Shown: positions 18,107 through 27,467 of the stretch, piece after piece | How the letters are laid out: each line of letters opens with the position of its first letter | How positions within the stretch are numbered: the first letter of the stretch is position 1 | Assembly (NCBI RefSeq): GCF_026723765.1 | Contig: NZ_CP113524.1 | Span: 3,519,001 to 3,583,000, forward strand | From: Lacrimispora xylanolytica | Lineage (GTDB): Bacteria > Bacillota > Clostridia > Lachnospirales > Lachnospiraceae | Reading direction: 5' to 3' | DNA: 64,000 nt | Program-made: the position numbers and the translations under genes | The notes under the pieces: generated by a model | Told to the model about the DNA's origin: nothing | Databases searched by the model: none | The model's input: the letters and a program-made list of their open reading frames with translations, nothing else

Positions 18107-19069
18107 ATGGATATAAACACAAAGGAACTGAAAAAAAATGCATTTCGAATCACCAAGCACAGGGGACTGACTGCTTCCCGAATCCGGGTTCCCGGCGGCT
18201 ACTTAGATGCAAAATTACTGTCTATGATACAGAACATTGCAGAAACCTACGGAAATGGTACCGTACAAATCACCTCCAGACAGGGCTTTGAGATTCCTGG
18301 CATTCCATTTGCCGATATCCCAAAGGTCAATGCCCTTTTACAGCCTATTATTGAAGAACTGGACATCAACCAGGCAGAAAAAGGACAGGGCTACAGCGCT
18401 GCCGGCACCAGAAATATCACCGCCTGCATCGGCAATAACGTATGTCCCTATGCCTGCTATAACACAACTAACTTTGCAAAAAGAATCGAAAAGGCTATTT
18501 TCCCTAACAATCTTCATTTTAAGGTGGCCTTGACCGGCTGCCCCAATGACTGTGCCAAGGTGCGAATGCACGACTTTGGAATCATGGGAATGACACTCCC
18601 ACACTACGATGCAGACCGGTGCGTCAACTGCGGGGCTTGTGTCAAAGCGTGCAAGAGAAAGTCAACCGGCGCTCTTTCATCCGTAAACTGTAAGGTCGTG
18701 CGCAATCATGAGTCCTGTATCGGCTGTGGAGAATGTGTCCTTGCCTGTCCTACCCGCGCCTGGACCAGAAGCCGGGAGAAGTTTTACCGTCTTACCCTCC
18801 TTGGGCGGACTGGTAAGAAAAATCCCCGTCTCGGTGAGGATTTCATAAAATGGGCGGACGAAGACAGCATTCTTAAAATCATTTTAAACACCTATGACTA
18901 TGTAGCAAAATACATTGATCTCACCGCTCCTGGCGGAAAGGAACACATTGGCTATATCGTGGACCGGACCGGCTTTGAAGAATTCTACCACTGGGCCATG
19001 AAGGATGTTTCCCTGCCAGAGGAGGCCGATGTTTATAAGCCGCTTTACTGGAAAGGTGTCAAATACTAG
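18107..19069 (+). CDS. asrC: Anaerobic sulfite reductase subunit C (siroheme)
   Basis: AsrC is the catalytic subunit that reduces sulfite to sulfide at a coupled siroheme-[4Fe-4S] centre. The N-terminal ferrite-reductase-like half is followed by the siroheme cluster motif (CPYACYNT ... TGCPNDCAK, about residues 110-150). Two more [4Fe-4S] motifs follow, CVNCGACVKACKR and CIGCGECVLACP. The protein has 320 residues. It is the last gene of the FNT-asrABC operon and ends in a clear terminator. Confidence 0.96.
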   Translation: MDINTKELKKNAFRITKHRGLTASRIRVPGGYLDAKLLSMIQNIAETYGNGTVQITSRQGFEIPGIPFADIPKVNALLQPIIEELDINQAEKGQGYSAAGTRNITACIGNNVCPYACYNTTNFAKRIEKAIFPNNLHFKVALTGCPNDCAKVRMHDFGIMGMTLPHYDADRCVNCGACVKACKRKSTGALSSVNCKVVRNHESCIGCGECVLACPTRAWTRSREKFYRLTLLGRTGKKNPRLGEDFIKWADEDSILKIILNTYDYVAKYIDLTAPGGKEHIGYIVDRTGFEEFYHWAMKDVSLPEEADVYKPLYWKGVKY

Positions 19070-19103
19070 TTTCTATGCTGCGCCTGTAAAGCTGTGATGA
19101 TAG

Positions 19104-19146
19104 AAAAAGGACTTGAATCCATCTCACGATTCAAGTCCTTTTTATT
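19104..19146. terminator. Bidirectional terminator after asrC
   Basis: A perfect stem (AAGGACTTGAATC/GATTCAAGTCCTT) around an 8-base loop has A-rich and T-rich flanks. It serves asrC on plus and the small membrane-protein gene on minus. Confidence 0.9.
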
Positions 19147-19185
19147 CCTCACGAGAAATCTGGTAATCAGCCTGATGGCTTACCT

Positions 19186-19518
19186 CTAATCCTTATCCTT
19201 AAGCAGATTATTTAAGATTGCTATGATGAAAGCGGCAAGGAGTGAGTTCATAAAACCACCCATGCTTATATTCTCAACAAAATAATCTGCAATCATAATC
19301 GTCCAGGCATTGACTACAAAGCTAAACAAGCCCAGGGTGAGCAGATTGACAGGTAATGTTATGAGCATCAAAATCGGCTTTAGAATAAGGTTTACCAGCA
19401 ATAGCACCATCCCCATAATCAGAAGCGATCCAAAGCTTCCTATATAAATGGTGTTTAATACCAATGACAGTAGATAGATTGCTAATACAATGGATATATA
19501 TTTTACGAACAGTTTCAT
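19186..19518 (-). CDS. Small four-helix membrane protein, phage-holin superfamily IV type
   Basis: This 110-residue protein has four hydrophobic segments with the pattern of the Phage_holin_4_2 (PF04020) family (NLILKPILMLITLPVNLLTLGLFSF). Despite the name, the family is widespread in bacterial chromosomes and its function is unknown; nothing here suggests a prophage. I chose the ATG at 19518 because GGAGG lies seven bases ahead; an ATG at 19524 is too close to it. Confidence 0.75.
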   Translation of the reverse strand: MKLFVKYISIVLAIYLLSLVLNTIYIGSFGSLLIMGMVLLLVNLILKPILMLITLPVNLLTLGLFSFVVNAWTIMIADYFVENISMGGFMNSLLAAFIIAILNNLLKDKD

Positions 19519-19602
19519 TGTCATACCTCCAATCAACATGTTTCCATTATGTTACGTAGTGTCCTGTCGCCAGTCAATAGCCTTAAGAGAATTATATGAT
19601 GA

Positions 19603-20514
19603 TTATGCTGGTCCCTGTTTCATTATAAATGATTTTCTATATTCCAATGGAGATAGCCCTTTCCATTCACGAAAGCACTTTGAGAAATAGCTAATATCTG
19701 AAAATCCACAGCTTATGGCAATTTCATTGGCCTTTTCATCGGTTTCTGTTAACCGTTCCGCTGCCTTTTCAATGCGGTACTGAACCAGGTAGCGAATGGG
19801 TGTGGTTCCAATTACCTGGCGAAAACAGCGCAGGCAAACACTTTTGCTGACGTAAGCACTGTCAGCAATGTCATCCAGAGAAAGTTCCTCTGCATAATGT
19901 TCTTCCATGTACTGTATCATGACCTTGGTCCTTTCAGCAGATAATCGTTCTCGGTGACTGGTTTTAACCCCTTGCACCTGCCGATTGCTATTTAGAAGCC
20001 GAAATGCTTTTGACAAATGATAGCGAGTAAGGTTTTCATAATCATCCAGCTCATCCACCACTGCCTCCCATGCTGCTGCCATATTGTTAATTACATCTGC
20101 CTGCCAGGACATGGAATGGTCCAAGCGCAGATACCGAAAGGATTTATCCTGTATTATGGGAGTAATGAGCTTTTGCCAAAATATGCTGTCAATACTGCCG
20201 CCTATCAGTCTGGCATGAAACACCAGGGAGCGGTATCTGGCTTCTATCACTTTGCTATTATCAATATTGTGGAGGACACCAGAATTGATAAATATGGCAT
20301 CTCCCTCCATGAGCTGAATGGTTGTTTCTTCTACCTGGATGGGAGCAATTCCTTCTGTTATCATAATAAATTCAAACTCATCGTGCCAATGCCATGGCAC
20401 CGTAGTTAATGATAAATCGTCTTCATAGCAGGCTATGGGAAACATAACAAGCCCATGCCTTTTAAGCTCTTTTCTGGTTCTATCTATGGTAACGTCACAA
20501 ACTGATAATGCCAC
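19603..20514 (-). CDS. AraC-family regulator with cupin sensor domain
   Basis: The N-terminal cupin domain contains the ligand-fold motif PWHWHDEFEFIMITEG, and the C-terminal AraC DNA-binding domain has SAYVSKSVCLRCFRQVIG and GFSDISYFSKCFREWKGLSP. A GTG at 20514 follows GGGAGGAG and is the best start (303 aa). The gene is divergent from an MFS-PHP gene pair and probably controls it in response to a small, perhaps sugar-like, ligand. Confidence 0.85.
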   Translation of the reverse strand: MALSVCDVTIDRTRKELKRHGLVMFPIACYEDDLSLTTVPWHWHDEFEFIMITEGIAPIQVEETTIQLMEGDAIFINSGVLHNIDNSKVIEARYRSLVFHARLIGGSIDSIFWQKLITPIIQDKSFRYLRLDHSMSWQADVINNMAAAWEAVVDELDDYENLTRYHLSKAFRLLNSNRQVQGVKTSHRERLSAERTKVMIQYMEEHYAEELSLDDIADSAYVSKSVCLRCFRQVIGTTPIRYLVQYRIEKAAERLTETDEKANEIAISCGFSDISYFSKCFREWKGLSPLEYRKSFIMKQGPA

Positions 20515-20639
20515 GCTCCTCCCCCCCTTTCCGTTATAGATAAAAACGAAGATATAATCATAGGATATCGACGATTTCATTCTATATTTTATACCCTTGC
20601 GATGATATAATCATATCAACAAACAAGGAGGATTGCAAG

Positions 20640-21827
20640 ATGACTCATTTACTTTTAGCAATTATCTATATTGCTTTTATCAGTCTTGGACTGCCTGATT
20701 CTTTACTGGGTTCTGCATGGCCGTCCATCTATACGGAATTCGGTGTGCCGCTTTCTTATGCCGGAATCATATCCATGATTATTGCATTTGGAACTATTAT
20801 TTCAAGTCTCCAAAGTGATCGATTAACACGTAAATTGGGAACTGGAAAGGTAACGGCCATCAGTGTTGTCATGACTGCTCTTGCACTATTTGGTTTTTCT
20901 GTTTCTCATTCTTTTGCAATGCTTTGTCTTTGGGCAATCCCTTATGGCTTAGGCGCAGGCAGCGTTGATGCTTCCCTGAATAATTACGTTGCCCTGCATT
21001 ATGAAAGCAAGCACATGAGCTGGTTACATTGTATGTGGGGAGTGGGTGCAACTCTGGGACCTTACATTATGGGCTTTGCACTAACCGGGGGAAATGGCTG
21101 GAATATGGGCTATCGCTATATTGGTATCTTACAGATCGTGTTGACCGCGGTATTGGTTTTCAGCCTTCCACTATGGAAAGGTTCAAAGACCACTGCTACT
21201 GATTTCACGGATACAAGCAGAAAACCGCTTTCCCTGCCTGAAATCATCCGCATTCCCGGTGCTAAAGAAGTTATGCTATGCTTTTTCTGCTACTGTGCCT
21301 TAGAGCAGACCACAGGGCTTTGGGCCAGCAGTTATTTAACGCTGTACAAGGGCATCCTTCCTGAGACTGCAGCCAGCTTTGCCAGTCTGTTCTTTATTGG
21401 AATCACCATTGGCCGGGCACTGAGTGGATTTGTTACGATGAAGCTGAGTAATGTTCAGATGATTCGCCTGGGCCAGGTGCTGATTGCAGTAGGTATTATC
21501 ACTATGCTCCTTCCTGGCCTGCCGTTATTTTCCCTCATTGGCCTGATTTTAATTGGTCTTGGATGCGCCCCTATTTATCCTTGTATTATCCATTCCACTC
21601 CGGCACACTTTGGGGCGGAACGTTCTCAGGCAATCATTGGGGTTCAGATGGCAAGTGCCTATATTGGTACCTGCCTGATGCCGCCATTGTTTGGAATCTT
21701 GGCAAATAGGATCACAGTCGCTTTATTGCCATTGTATCTGCTGGCTGTATTACTTATTATGGTCCTTATGCATGAGCTATTAACACGTAAGACCGGCTCT
21801 TTTGCAGGTCCAGAAAGTGAGGGTTGA
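20640..21827 (+). CDS. Major facilitator superfamily transporter
   Basis: This is an MFS permease of 395 residues with about 12 membrane segments; SDRLTRKLGTGK near residue 60 is the loop 2-3 motif. It resembles the sugar-type FucP/YfkF-like branch common in Lachnospiraceae. It starts behind AAGGAGG, and its stop overlaps the TTG start of the PHP phosphatase gene, so the two probably act together. The substrate is not known. Confidence 0.82.
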   Translation: MTHLLLAIIYIAFISLGLPDSLLGSAWPSIYTEFGVPLSYAGIISMIIAFGTIISSLQSDRLTRKLGTGKVTAISVVMTALALFGFSVSHSFAMLCLWAIPYGLGAGSVDASLNNYVALHYESKHMSWLHCMWGVGATLGPYIMGFALTGGNGWNMGYRYIGILQIVLTAVLVFSLPLWKGSKTTATDFTDTSRKPLSLPEIIRIPGAKEVMLCFFCYCALEQTTGLWASSYLTLYKGILPETAASFASLFFIGITIGRALSGFVTMKLSNVQMIRLGQVLIAVGIITMLLPGLPLFSLIGLILIGLGCAPIYPCIIHSTPAHFGAERSQAIIGVQMASAYIGTCLMPPLFGILANRITVALLPLYLLAVLLIMVLMHELLTRKTGSFAGPESEG

Positions 21828-22675
21828 AATTGTTTGCAGATTATCATGTTCATACTGATTTTAGTGATGATTCGAATTACCCGATGGAAGCGGTTGTTGA
21901 GGACGCCATTCAGATGGGAATGGACGAGATTTGCTTTACCGATCATGTAGATTATGGGATTAAATGTGACTGGGATTCTGGCCCTGGGATTCCTTATAGG
22001 GATGGTAAATTGCTGGCAAATGTTGATTATCCTCTTTATGCAGAGACCATTCGGCAATTCCAGTATATCTATGGGAGTAGAATCACCATACGAATGGGGA
22101 TGGAATTTGGCATGCAGACCCATACCATTCCCCAATATGAAACACTATTTAAACGATATGCGTTTGATTTTATCATTCTGTCGGTACATGAAGTGGATGA
22201 TAAGGAGTTTTGGACACAGGAGTTTCAAAAGGGCCGAACACAAAAGGAATACAACGAACGCTATTATCTGGAGCTTTATGAGCTGGTGAAAACCTATAAA
22301 AATTACAGTGTTTTGGGCCATCTGGATTTAATTACCCGTTACGATCCAAATGGAATCTATCCCTTTGAGAAGGTACGTCCCTTAATCACTGAAATTTTAA
22401 AAATCGTAATCCAGGATGGAAAAGGGATTGAAGTAAACACCTCCAGCCGCCGTTATGGCTTAAAAGATTTGACTCCTTCCAGAGACATCTTAAAGTTATA
22501 CCGTGAATTAGGAGGGACTATCCTTACCATTGGAAGTGACAGCCATGAAAAGAAGCACCTTGGAGCTTATATTACGGATACCAAGCGTGAGCTTCTTTCT
22601 CTGGAATTTCATCGGTACTGTACCTTCCATAAGATGGAACCATGTTACCATCTCATAAGCAAAGATTTAGAGTAG
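21824..22675 (+). CDS. PHP-domain phosphatase, HisJ-like
   Basis: This is a 283-residue PHP metal-dependent phosphoesterase. Metal ligands are visible in DYHVHTDFSDD (residues 5-15), CFTDHVDYG, MEFGMQ, LSVHEVDD, LGHLDLITRYDP and GSDSHEKKHLG. It resembles histidinol-phosphatase HisJ, but no histidine gene is nearby and it is coupled to a permease, so it may act on a sugar or polyol phosphate. Translation starts at TTG in a TTGA overlap with the MFS stop. Its 3' end overlaps the convergent cdaR-like gene by nine bases. Confidence 0.85.
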   Translation: MKLFADYHVHTDFSDDSNYPMEAVVEDAIQMGMDEICFTDHVDYGIKCDWDSGPGIPYRDGKLLANVDYPLYAETIRQFQYIYGSRITIRMGMEFGMQTHTIPQYETLFKRYAFDFIILSVHEVDDKEFWTQEFQKGRTQKEYNERYYLELYELVKTYKNYSVLGHLDLITRYDPNGIYPFEKVRPLITEILKIVIQDGKGIEVNTSSRRYGLKDLTPSRDILKLYRELGGTILTIGSDSHEKKHLGAYITDTKRELLSLEFHRYCTFHKMEPCYHLISKDLE

Positions 22676-23761
22676 GTTCACATTCAGCCACAGGGCAACA
22701 TAAAGAATGACCCCATGTCTGAATTCACGGGGATTATAGCCTGACAGCCTGTGAATGCGGTCTAATTTATATTGAAGGGTATTCTTATGGAGGAATAAAA
22801 TCTCGCAGGTTTTCGCCAGAGACATTCCCTGCTCGTAATAGGTCCGAAGCAGATTTAAATCTTCTTCACTGAGGGCTGATAATGTCTTTTTTAAATATTC
22901 TTCCCGTGATTTTAAATCAATGCTGCCAAGAATGATTTCTATATCCAGTAAATCAAACTCTGCATAGTTGCTTTTTGCCACTTGCAGACTTTTTAGGGCA
23001 ATATAGCTATTGTTATAAGAAATCTTAAGCTGATTCATCTCCTGACTGCTTCCTACTCCAATGGATAAAATCTGCTCATAATCTGCCGCCAGCTGTTTTA
23101 ATACGGGAACCGTTTGCTGCAGATTTTTTTCGTAGACCACTGCAATAAATTCATTGGGGTAGGTATAAGTAAAAAGGGGAGCTTCTATGGATTCCAGAGT
23201 TCGAAATAGTTTTTGTTCAATCAGGGATATATTTACCACATTATATCTATGATCTAAAAGAAGGACGACGGTCCTCATTTTCTCCGTGGTATCTACCTTT
23301 ACTTCATTTAAGCATTGGGTCAAGTACGTTCTGTTTGAAAAGTCTCCCGTAATGAGGCTTCGCACAATATAATTTACTTTTTCTTTCTGTGTAAAAATGG
23401 CGGCGTCCATCTCCTGCTCACGAATCAAAAGCTGGGTGATTCGAATGGCAAGATGGGCAAATTTGCGGACCTCATCCGGATCCCCGGTGATTCCGATGAC
23501 CGCCACAAAAAGCGCATTATGAAAGATCGGTATGTTTACCCCTTTTTGCGACCCCTTAAATTGTTGTTCGCCTGTTGTCTCAATCACTTCTCCTGTCATC
23601 GCAGCCCGGTAGCCAATCTCGTGAAAATCACCGATTCTATGATGATTGGTACTGGCAAAAATAATTCCGCTTGCATCAATGAAATTAATATGATAGCCGC
23701 TCACGTCCTTCACGGTATCCACGATTTGCTGTGCCAGCTTTTTGCTGATTTTTGTAATCAT
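22667..23761 (-). CDS. CdaR-family sugar-diacid regulator
   Basis: The N-terminal sugar-diacid recognition domain (about residues 1-135) and the C-terminal PucR-type HTH (about 305-364, with SLAKTCEILFLHKNTLQYKLDRI) match CdaR, the activator of glucarate/galactarate and glycerate genes. It has 364 residues and is divergent from glycerate kinase and a GntP permease, the classic arrangement for this regulator. An inverted repeat TAACATAT/ATATGTTA (23823-23860) in the shared promoter region is a possible binding site. Confidence 0.9.
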   Translation of the reverse strand: MITKISKKLAQQIVDTVKDVSGYHINFIDASGIIFASTNHHRIGDFHEIGYRAAMTGEVIETTGEQQFKGSQKGVNIPIFHNALFVAVIGITGDPDEVRKFAHLAIRITQLLIREQEMDAAIFTQKEKVNYIVRSLITGDFSNRTYLTQCLNEVKVDTTEKMRTVVLLLDHRYNVVNISLIEQKLFRTLESIEAPLFTYTYPNEFIAVVYEKNLQQTVPVLKQLAADYEQILSIGVGSSQEMNQLKISYNNSYIALKSLQVAKSNYAEFDLLDIEIILGSIDLKSREEYLKKTLSALSEEDLNLLRTYYEQGMSLAKTCEILFLHKNTLQYKLDRIHRLSGYNPREFRHGVILYVALWLNVNLL

Positions 23762-23822
23762 ATCTCTCCAATCTGAATTCTCTCATTTGATACAGATACG
23801 AGTCTGCCATATTTGTTAAGTG

Positions 23823-23860
23823 TAACATATTTTCATCATATAAGATACAAATATATGTTA
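23823..23860. promoter_or_regulatory. Inverted repeat between cdaR and glycerate kinase
   Basis: TAACATAT and ATATGTTA are perfect 8-base arms 22 bases apart in the AT-rich divergent promoter region. A TATAAT box for the kinase gene lies at 23892-23897. It is a plausible CdaR operator, but the AT-richness raises the chance of coincidence. Confidence 0.35.
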
Positions 23861-23954
23861 TCCAATATATATATTTCTTATAAAAATATTGTATAATTAC
23901 GATTATAAGAAAATAAGTTTTATCCTTGATGAAATAGATACCTGGAGGTTTATC

Positions 23955-25100
23955 ATGAATATAGTTATTGCAATTGATTCCTTTAAAGGAAGCCTTTCTT
24001 CCATGGAAGCAGGGGAGGCGATTGGAGAAGGAATAAAACGAGTGAATCCGCAGGAGCGTATCACAATCTGTCCTCTGGCTGACGGTGGAGAAGGAACCGT
24101 AGAAGCATTGGCACATGGAATGAAGGGAACGCTTCTTTCCATACAGGTGACTGGTCCATTAGGGAAGCCAGTGATCTGTACTTATGGAATCATGGAACAT
24201 ACAAAGACTGCCATTATTGAAATGTCGGGAGCCGCCGGAATCACTCTGGTACCGGATAATAAAAAAAATCCTTTGTATACCACCACCTACGGGGTTGGAG
24301 AGGTGATTAAAGATGCCATTACAAGGGGATGTCGCAGATTTATCATCGGTATCGGAGGAAGTGCCACCAACGATGGCGGTGCTGGAATGTTACAGGCATT
24401 GGGATATGAGCTTTTGGATTATGATGGGAAAGAGATTCCCTTTGGAGCCATTGGACTTTCAAAGCTTAAAACAATTTCTGACCGGAATGTGATTCCGCAA
24501 TTAAAGGAATGTTCCTTTTTTGTTGCCTGTGATGTGACGAATCCTCTTTGTGGTGAGCTTGGATGCAGTGCGATCTACGGACCGCAAAAAGGGGCAACAC
24601 CGGAAAGGATTCAGAACATGGACAAATGGCTGGAAGAATATGCCCTCTTGTCAAAGAAATCATATCCAAAGGCAGATCCAGCCCAGCCCGGAACAGGGGC
24701 AGCCGGCGGTATGGGATTTGCGTTTCTCACCTTTACCAATGCAGTGCTGGAATCGGGAATAAAAATTGTATTGGAGGAAACCAGGCTGGAGGAGAAGGTA
24801 AGGGATGCTGACCTAGTGATTACAGGAGAAGGACGACTGGACGGGCAGACTGCCATGGGGAAAGCGCCAATCGGCGTGGCTAAGCTTGCCAAACAATATG
24901 GGAAAACCGTCATTGCATTTGCAGGAAGTGTAACCAGGGATGCAAGGGAATGTAATCAGTACGGAATTGACGCTTATTTTCCTATCCTCCGCACTATCAC
25001 AACACTAGAGGAAGCTATGGAATCAGAAAATGCCAAGAGAAACCTTTCCGATACCGCAGAACAGGTTTACAGGCTTTACAGGAAAGGGACGGAAGAATAA
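23955..25100 (+). CDS. Glycerate kinase
   Basis: This is a type I glycerate kinase (GarK/GlxK family) that phosphorylates glycerate to phosphoglycerate and feeds glycolysis. The N-terminus IAIDSFKGSLSSMEAGEAI, the segment ADGGEGT and the ATP-site stretch GIGGSATNDGGAGM are characteristic. I chose the ATG at 23955, directly behind GGAGG; 381 residues is the family length. The permease gene follows with no intervening base, so uptake and phosphorylation are coupled. Confidence 0.94.
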   Translation: MNIVIAIDSFKGSLSSMEAGEAIGEGIKRVNPQERITICPLADGGEGTVEALAHGMKGTLLSIQVTGPLGKPVICTYGIMEHTKTAIIEMSGAAGITLVPDNKKNPLYTTTYGVGEVIKDAITRGCRRFIIGIGGSATNDGGAGMLQALGYELLDYDGKEIPFGAIGLSKLKTISDRNVIPQLKECSFFVACDVTNPLCGELGCSAIYGPQKGATPERIQNMDKWLEEYALLSKKSYPKADPAQPGTGAAGGMGFAFLTFTNAVLESGIKIVLEETRLEEKVRDADLVITGEGRLDGQTAMGKAPIGVAKLAKQYGKTVIAFAGSVTRDARECNQYGIDAYFPILRTITTLEEAMESENAKRNLSDTAEQVYRLYRKGTEE

Positions 25101-26369
25101 ATGACAGTTACATTTACAACCATAGGGGCTTTGATCGGGCTGGTCACAGCAATCGCACTCATAAATTTAAAGGTACAGCCAGCTTATAGTTTGATACTGG
25201 GAGCTTTGATTGGAGGTGTCATTGGAGGCGGCGGCATGGATACGACCATTGCTGCAATGATTACGGGATGCCAGGGAATGGTATCTGCTGTTTTAAGAAT
25301 ATTGACATCAGGAATTTTAGCTGGAGCTCTAATTATGACCGGCTCCGCAGAAAAAATAGCCGATGAGATCGTCAACAGACTTGGGTCGAAACGAGCCTTT
25401 CTTGCCATTGGCCTTGCGGCAATGATTATATGTGGAGTAGGCGTTTTTATCACCGTTACTGTAATTACCGTAGCACCTATCGCTCTTGCCATCGGTAAAA
25501 AAGCGGGATTTCCTAAGGAGGCCATTGTTTTGGCTATTATTGGAGGAGGTAAAGCGGGTAATATTATTTCTCCCAATTCCAATACCATTGCTGTGGCAGA
25601 GGCATTTCAGGTGAATTTAACATCTCTGATGATGAAAAATATGATTCCTGCTATTGTTGCTGTGCTTGTTACGGCACTGCTGGCAGCTCTCCTTTCAAAG
25701 AAACCGGGCATCCCAATTACAGATGCCGATTTAGAGCATGGCACCAACCATAGTGCAACACTTCCTCCCATCTGGGCAGCTTTAAGTGGTCCGGCTGTGG
25801 TTATTTTCTTACTGGCTATGAGACCATTGTTTCATATTACCGTTGATCCTTTGATTGCACTGCCCATTGGCGGAGTTGTGTGTACCATCGCATGCGGTCA
25901 CACAAAGCAATTTTTAAAATATGCGGAATTTGGATTGAACAAGGTGATGGGAGTCTCCATTCTATTGTTGGGCACCGGGGCCATTGCAGGCATTATCAAG
26001 GCCTCTTCCCTGCCCTCTGATGTACTTGGCTGGCTCCAGATGATGAATCTGCCTACGTTCCTGCTCGCTCCGGTCTCTGGTATTTTAATGGCTGCTGCCA
26101 CTGCTTCTACTACCGCAGGTTCTACCGTTGCATCACAGACTTTTGCTGGTGTGCTGACTGGTGTTGGTATTTCAGCCCTTTCTGCCGGAGCCATGGTGCA
26201 CTGCGGTGCCATTGTCATTGATTCCCTGCCACATGGTTCCTTCTTTCATGCATCATGCGAACCAGTGGGCCTGACCATTAAGCAGAGAACGAAATTAATT
26301 GGGTATGAAGCAATCATTGGTTTTAGTGCAACCTTAACAGCAGTATTGCTTTATCTTTCAGGGCATTAA
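25101..26369 (+). CDS. GntP-family permease, probably for glycerate
   Basis: This is a GntP/gluconate:H+ symporter family membrane protein (422 aa, about 12 segments). The segments GGGKAGNIISPNSNTIAVAEA and AAATASTTAGSTVASQTF are family signatures. Since its start codon touches the stop of glycerate kinase, glycerate or a related sugar acid is the likely substrate. Confidence 0.88.
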   Translation: MTVTFTTIGALIGLVTAIALINLKVQPAYSLILGALIGGVIGGGGMDTTIAAMITGCQGMVSAVLRILTSGILAGALIMTGSAEKIADEIVNRLGSKRAFLAIGLAAMIICGVGVFITVTVITVAPIALAIGKKAGFPKEAIVLAIIGGGKAGNIISPNSNTIAVAEAFQVNLTSLMMKNMIPAIVAVLVTALLAALLSKKPGIPITDADLEHGTNHSATLPPIWAALSGPAVVIFLLAMRPLFHITVDPLIALPIGGVVCTIACGHTKQFLKYAEFGLNKVMGVSILLLGTGAIAGIIKASSLPSDVLGWLQMMNLPTFLLAPVSGILMAAATASTTAGSTVASQTFAGVLTGVGISALSAGAMVHCGAIVIDSLPHGSFFHASCEPVGLTIKQRTKLIGYEAIIGFSATLTAVLLYLSGH

Positions 26370-26406
26370 CAGGAACGGAAATTAGTCTATATATAACACG
26401 TAAAAA

Positions 26407-26439
26407 GAGGACAGCCATGAACTGGCAGTCCTCCTTTTA
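26407..26439. terminator. Bidirectional terminator between the permease and the nif operon tail
   Basis: GAGGAC-GCCA and TGGC-GTCCTC pair around TGAAC with a T-run on the right and an A-run on the left. It can end both the permease transcript and the 14-gene nif transcript from the other side. Confidence 0.8.
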
Positions 26440-26465
26440 TTTGGTTTAAGATACCTCTTTTACCT

Positions 26466-27452
26466 TTATTCTGCCATAGATTTGTTGCACAAGGAACAGC
26501 TTGCACAGTCGGCTGGACTGCAGTGCATTCCCGGACGTAGAAAAGGTTCAATGGTGAATCCACAGGATTTTATGTAGTATCTATCCCCTTCAATCATCAC
26601 TTCACCGGAATCCGGGAGAAACTTTACCGGTATGCCTGATACAGTCTGAATCTCATCGTACAGGGGATGGGCCTTTACTCGAGGAGAGTATTTTTTCAGC
26701 TCCCCTTCCTCAGTCTGGACATAGATGGAATGGTCACAGGTAATTAACCCCTTTATTTCTCCAGCCTCCGTAAAGGAAAGAGAATTGCTGTCTGCATTGA
26801 TTCCATTCTGATCCGGGTCATAGGCTGTGATTCTGCCAATAGGGGTAGATACAAGAACCGGGTCTCCAGGTTCTATGGACTCCAGATTACCTGACTCGTA
26901 TAAGGACAATCCCACCTTAGTCTCCACCATTCCCATAGGTGTCTTTATGACGGCTTTTTCATTTGGAAACAGGGTGATACTTTTGATGTTTCCGTTTTCA
27001 TAAAAGCAAATGCCATTGATCATTGCTTTAAACTCTGAAAATCCCAGGTCAAAGGTCAGTGAGATGTTCCGCTCCCGCTCATCCTCTTCCGTCCAGAAGC
27101 CGCTTAGCTGTCCATCGAGAATAAATACTCTGTGAAGCTCTCCTGAAGGATAAAACTTGACCAGCTCTGCTGGAAGCTCTCCAATGGGGGTATATACCTC
27201 CTGCTGTTCTTCCAGAGCTACGCTGATGATCATTCCCTGTTTATTAAATTCCACAGACGGCTTCTTTTTTCTTCTGGCGGTTTCTGTGTAAGCAGGCACC
27301 AGCTCTCCTGCCTGGGTGACTATCATGTTTTTTTCGGAGAGATTCACTCCGGAAAGCTCTCCCTTTGGGTGACAGTAAAAGGATTCCACTCCTCCCAGAA
27401 TGCCGTAAGGAGTCTGAATGGTTTCTCTGTCCAGTACCATATAATTTTGCAT
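26466..27452 (-). CDS. Nif-operon repeat protein with four-cysteine tail, unknown function
   Basis: I do not recognise a named family. The 328-residue protein is built from degenerate units that combine a TP-x-G turn (TPYG 14, TQAG 46, TPIG 88, TPMG 171, TPIG 203, TEEG 247) with a MORN-like arm of the type F/Y-x-x-G-E/N-L/I (residues 27, 70, 101, 151, 185, 228, 280). This suggests a continuous beta-sheet repeat structure. The C-terminus carries HC-x4-C-x2-C-x2-C at 310-322, a plausible zinc or Fe-S site. There is no signal peptide. The gene has AGGAGG and is the last of the nif operon, 15 bases after the AnfO-like gene. A scaffold or metal-carrying role in nitrogenase maturation is inference only. 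Confidence 0.75.
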   Translation of the reverse strand: MQNYMVLDRETIQTPYGILGGVESFYCHPKGELSGVNLSEKNMIVTQAGELVPAYTETARRKKKPSVEFNKQGMIISVALEEQQEVYTPIGELPAELVKFYPSGELHRVFILDGQLSGFWTEEDERERNISLTFDLGFSEFKAMINGICFYENGNIKSITLFPNEKAVIKTPMGMVETKVGLSLYESGNLESIEPGDPVLVSTPIGRITAYDPDQNGINADSNSLSFTEAGEIKGLITCDHSIYVQTEEGELKKYSPRVKAHPLYDEIQTVSGIPVKFLPDSGEVMIEGDRYYIKSCGFTIEPFLRPGMHCSPADCASCSLCNKSMAE

Positions 27453-27467
27453 TGCTTACACCTCCTG

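Noticed and set aside
19186-19518. Phage holin as sign of a prophage
   Set aside because: The family is common in ordinary chromosomes and no other phage gene is nearby.
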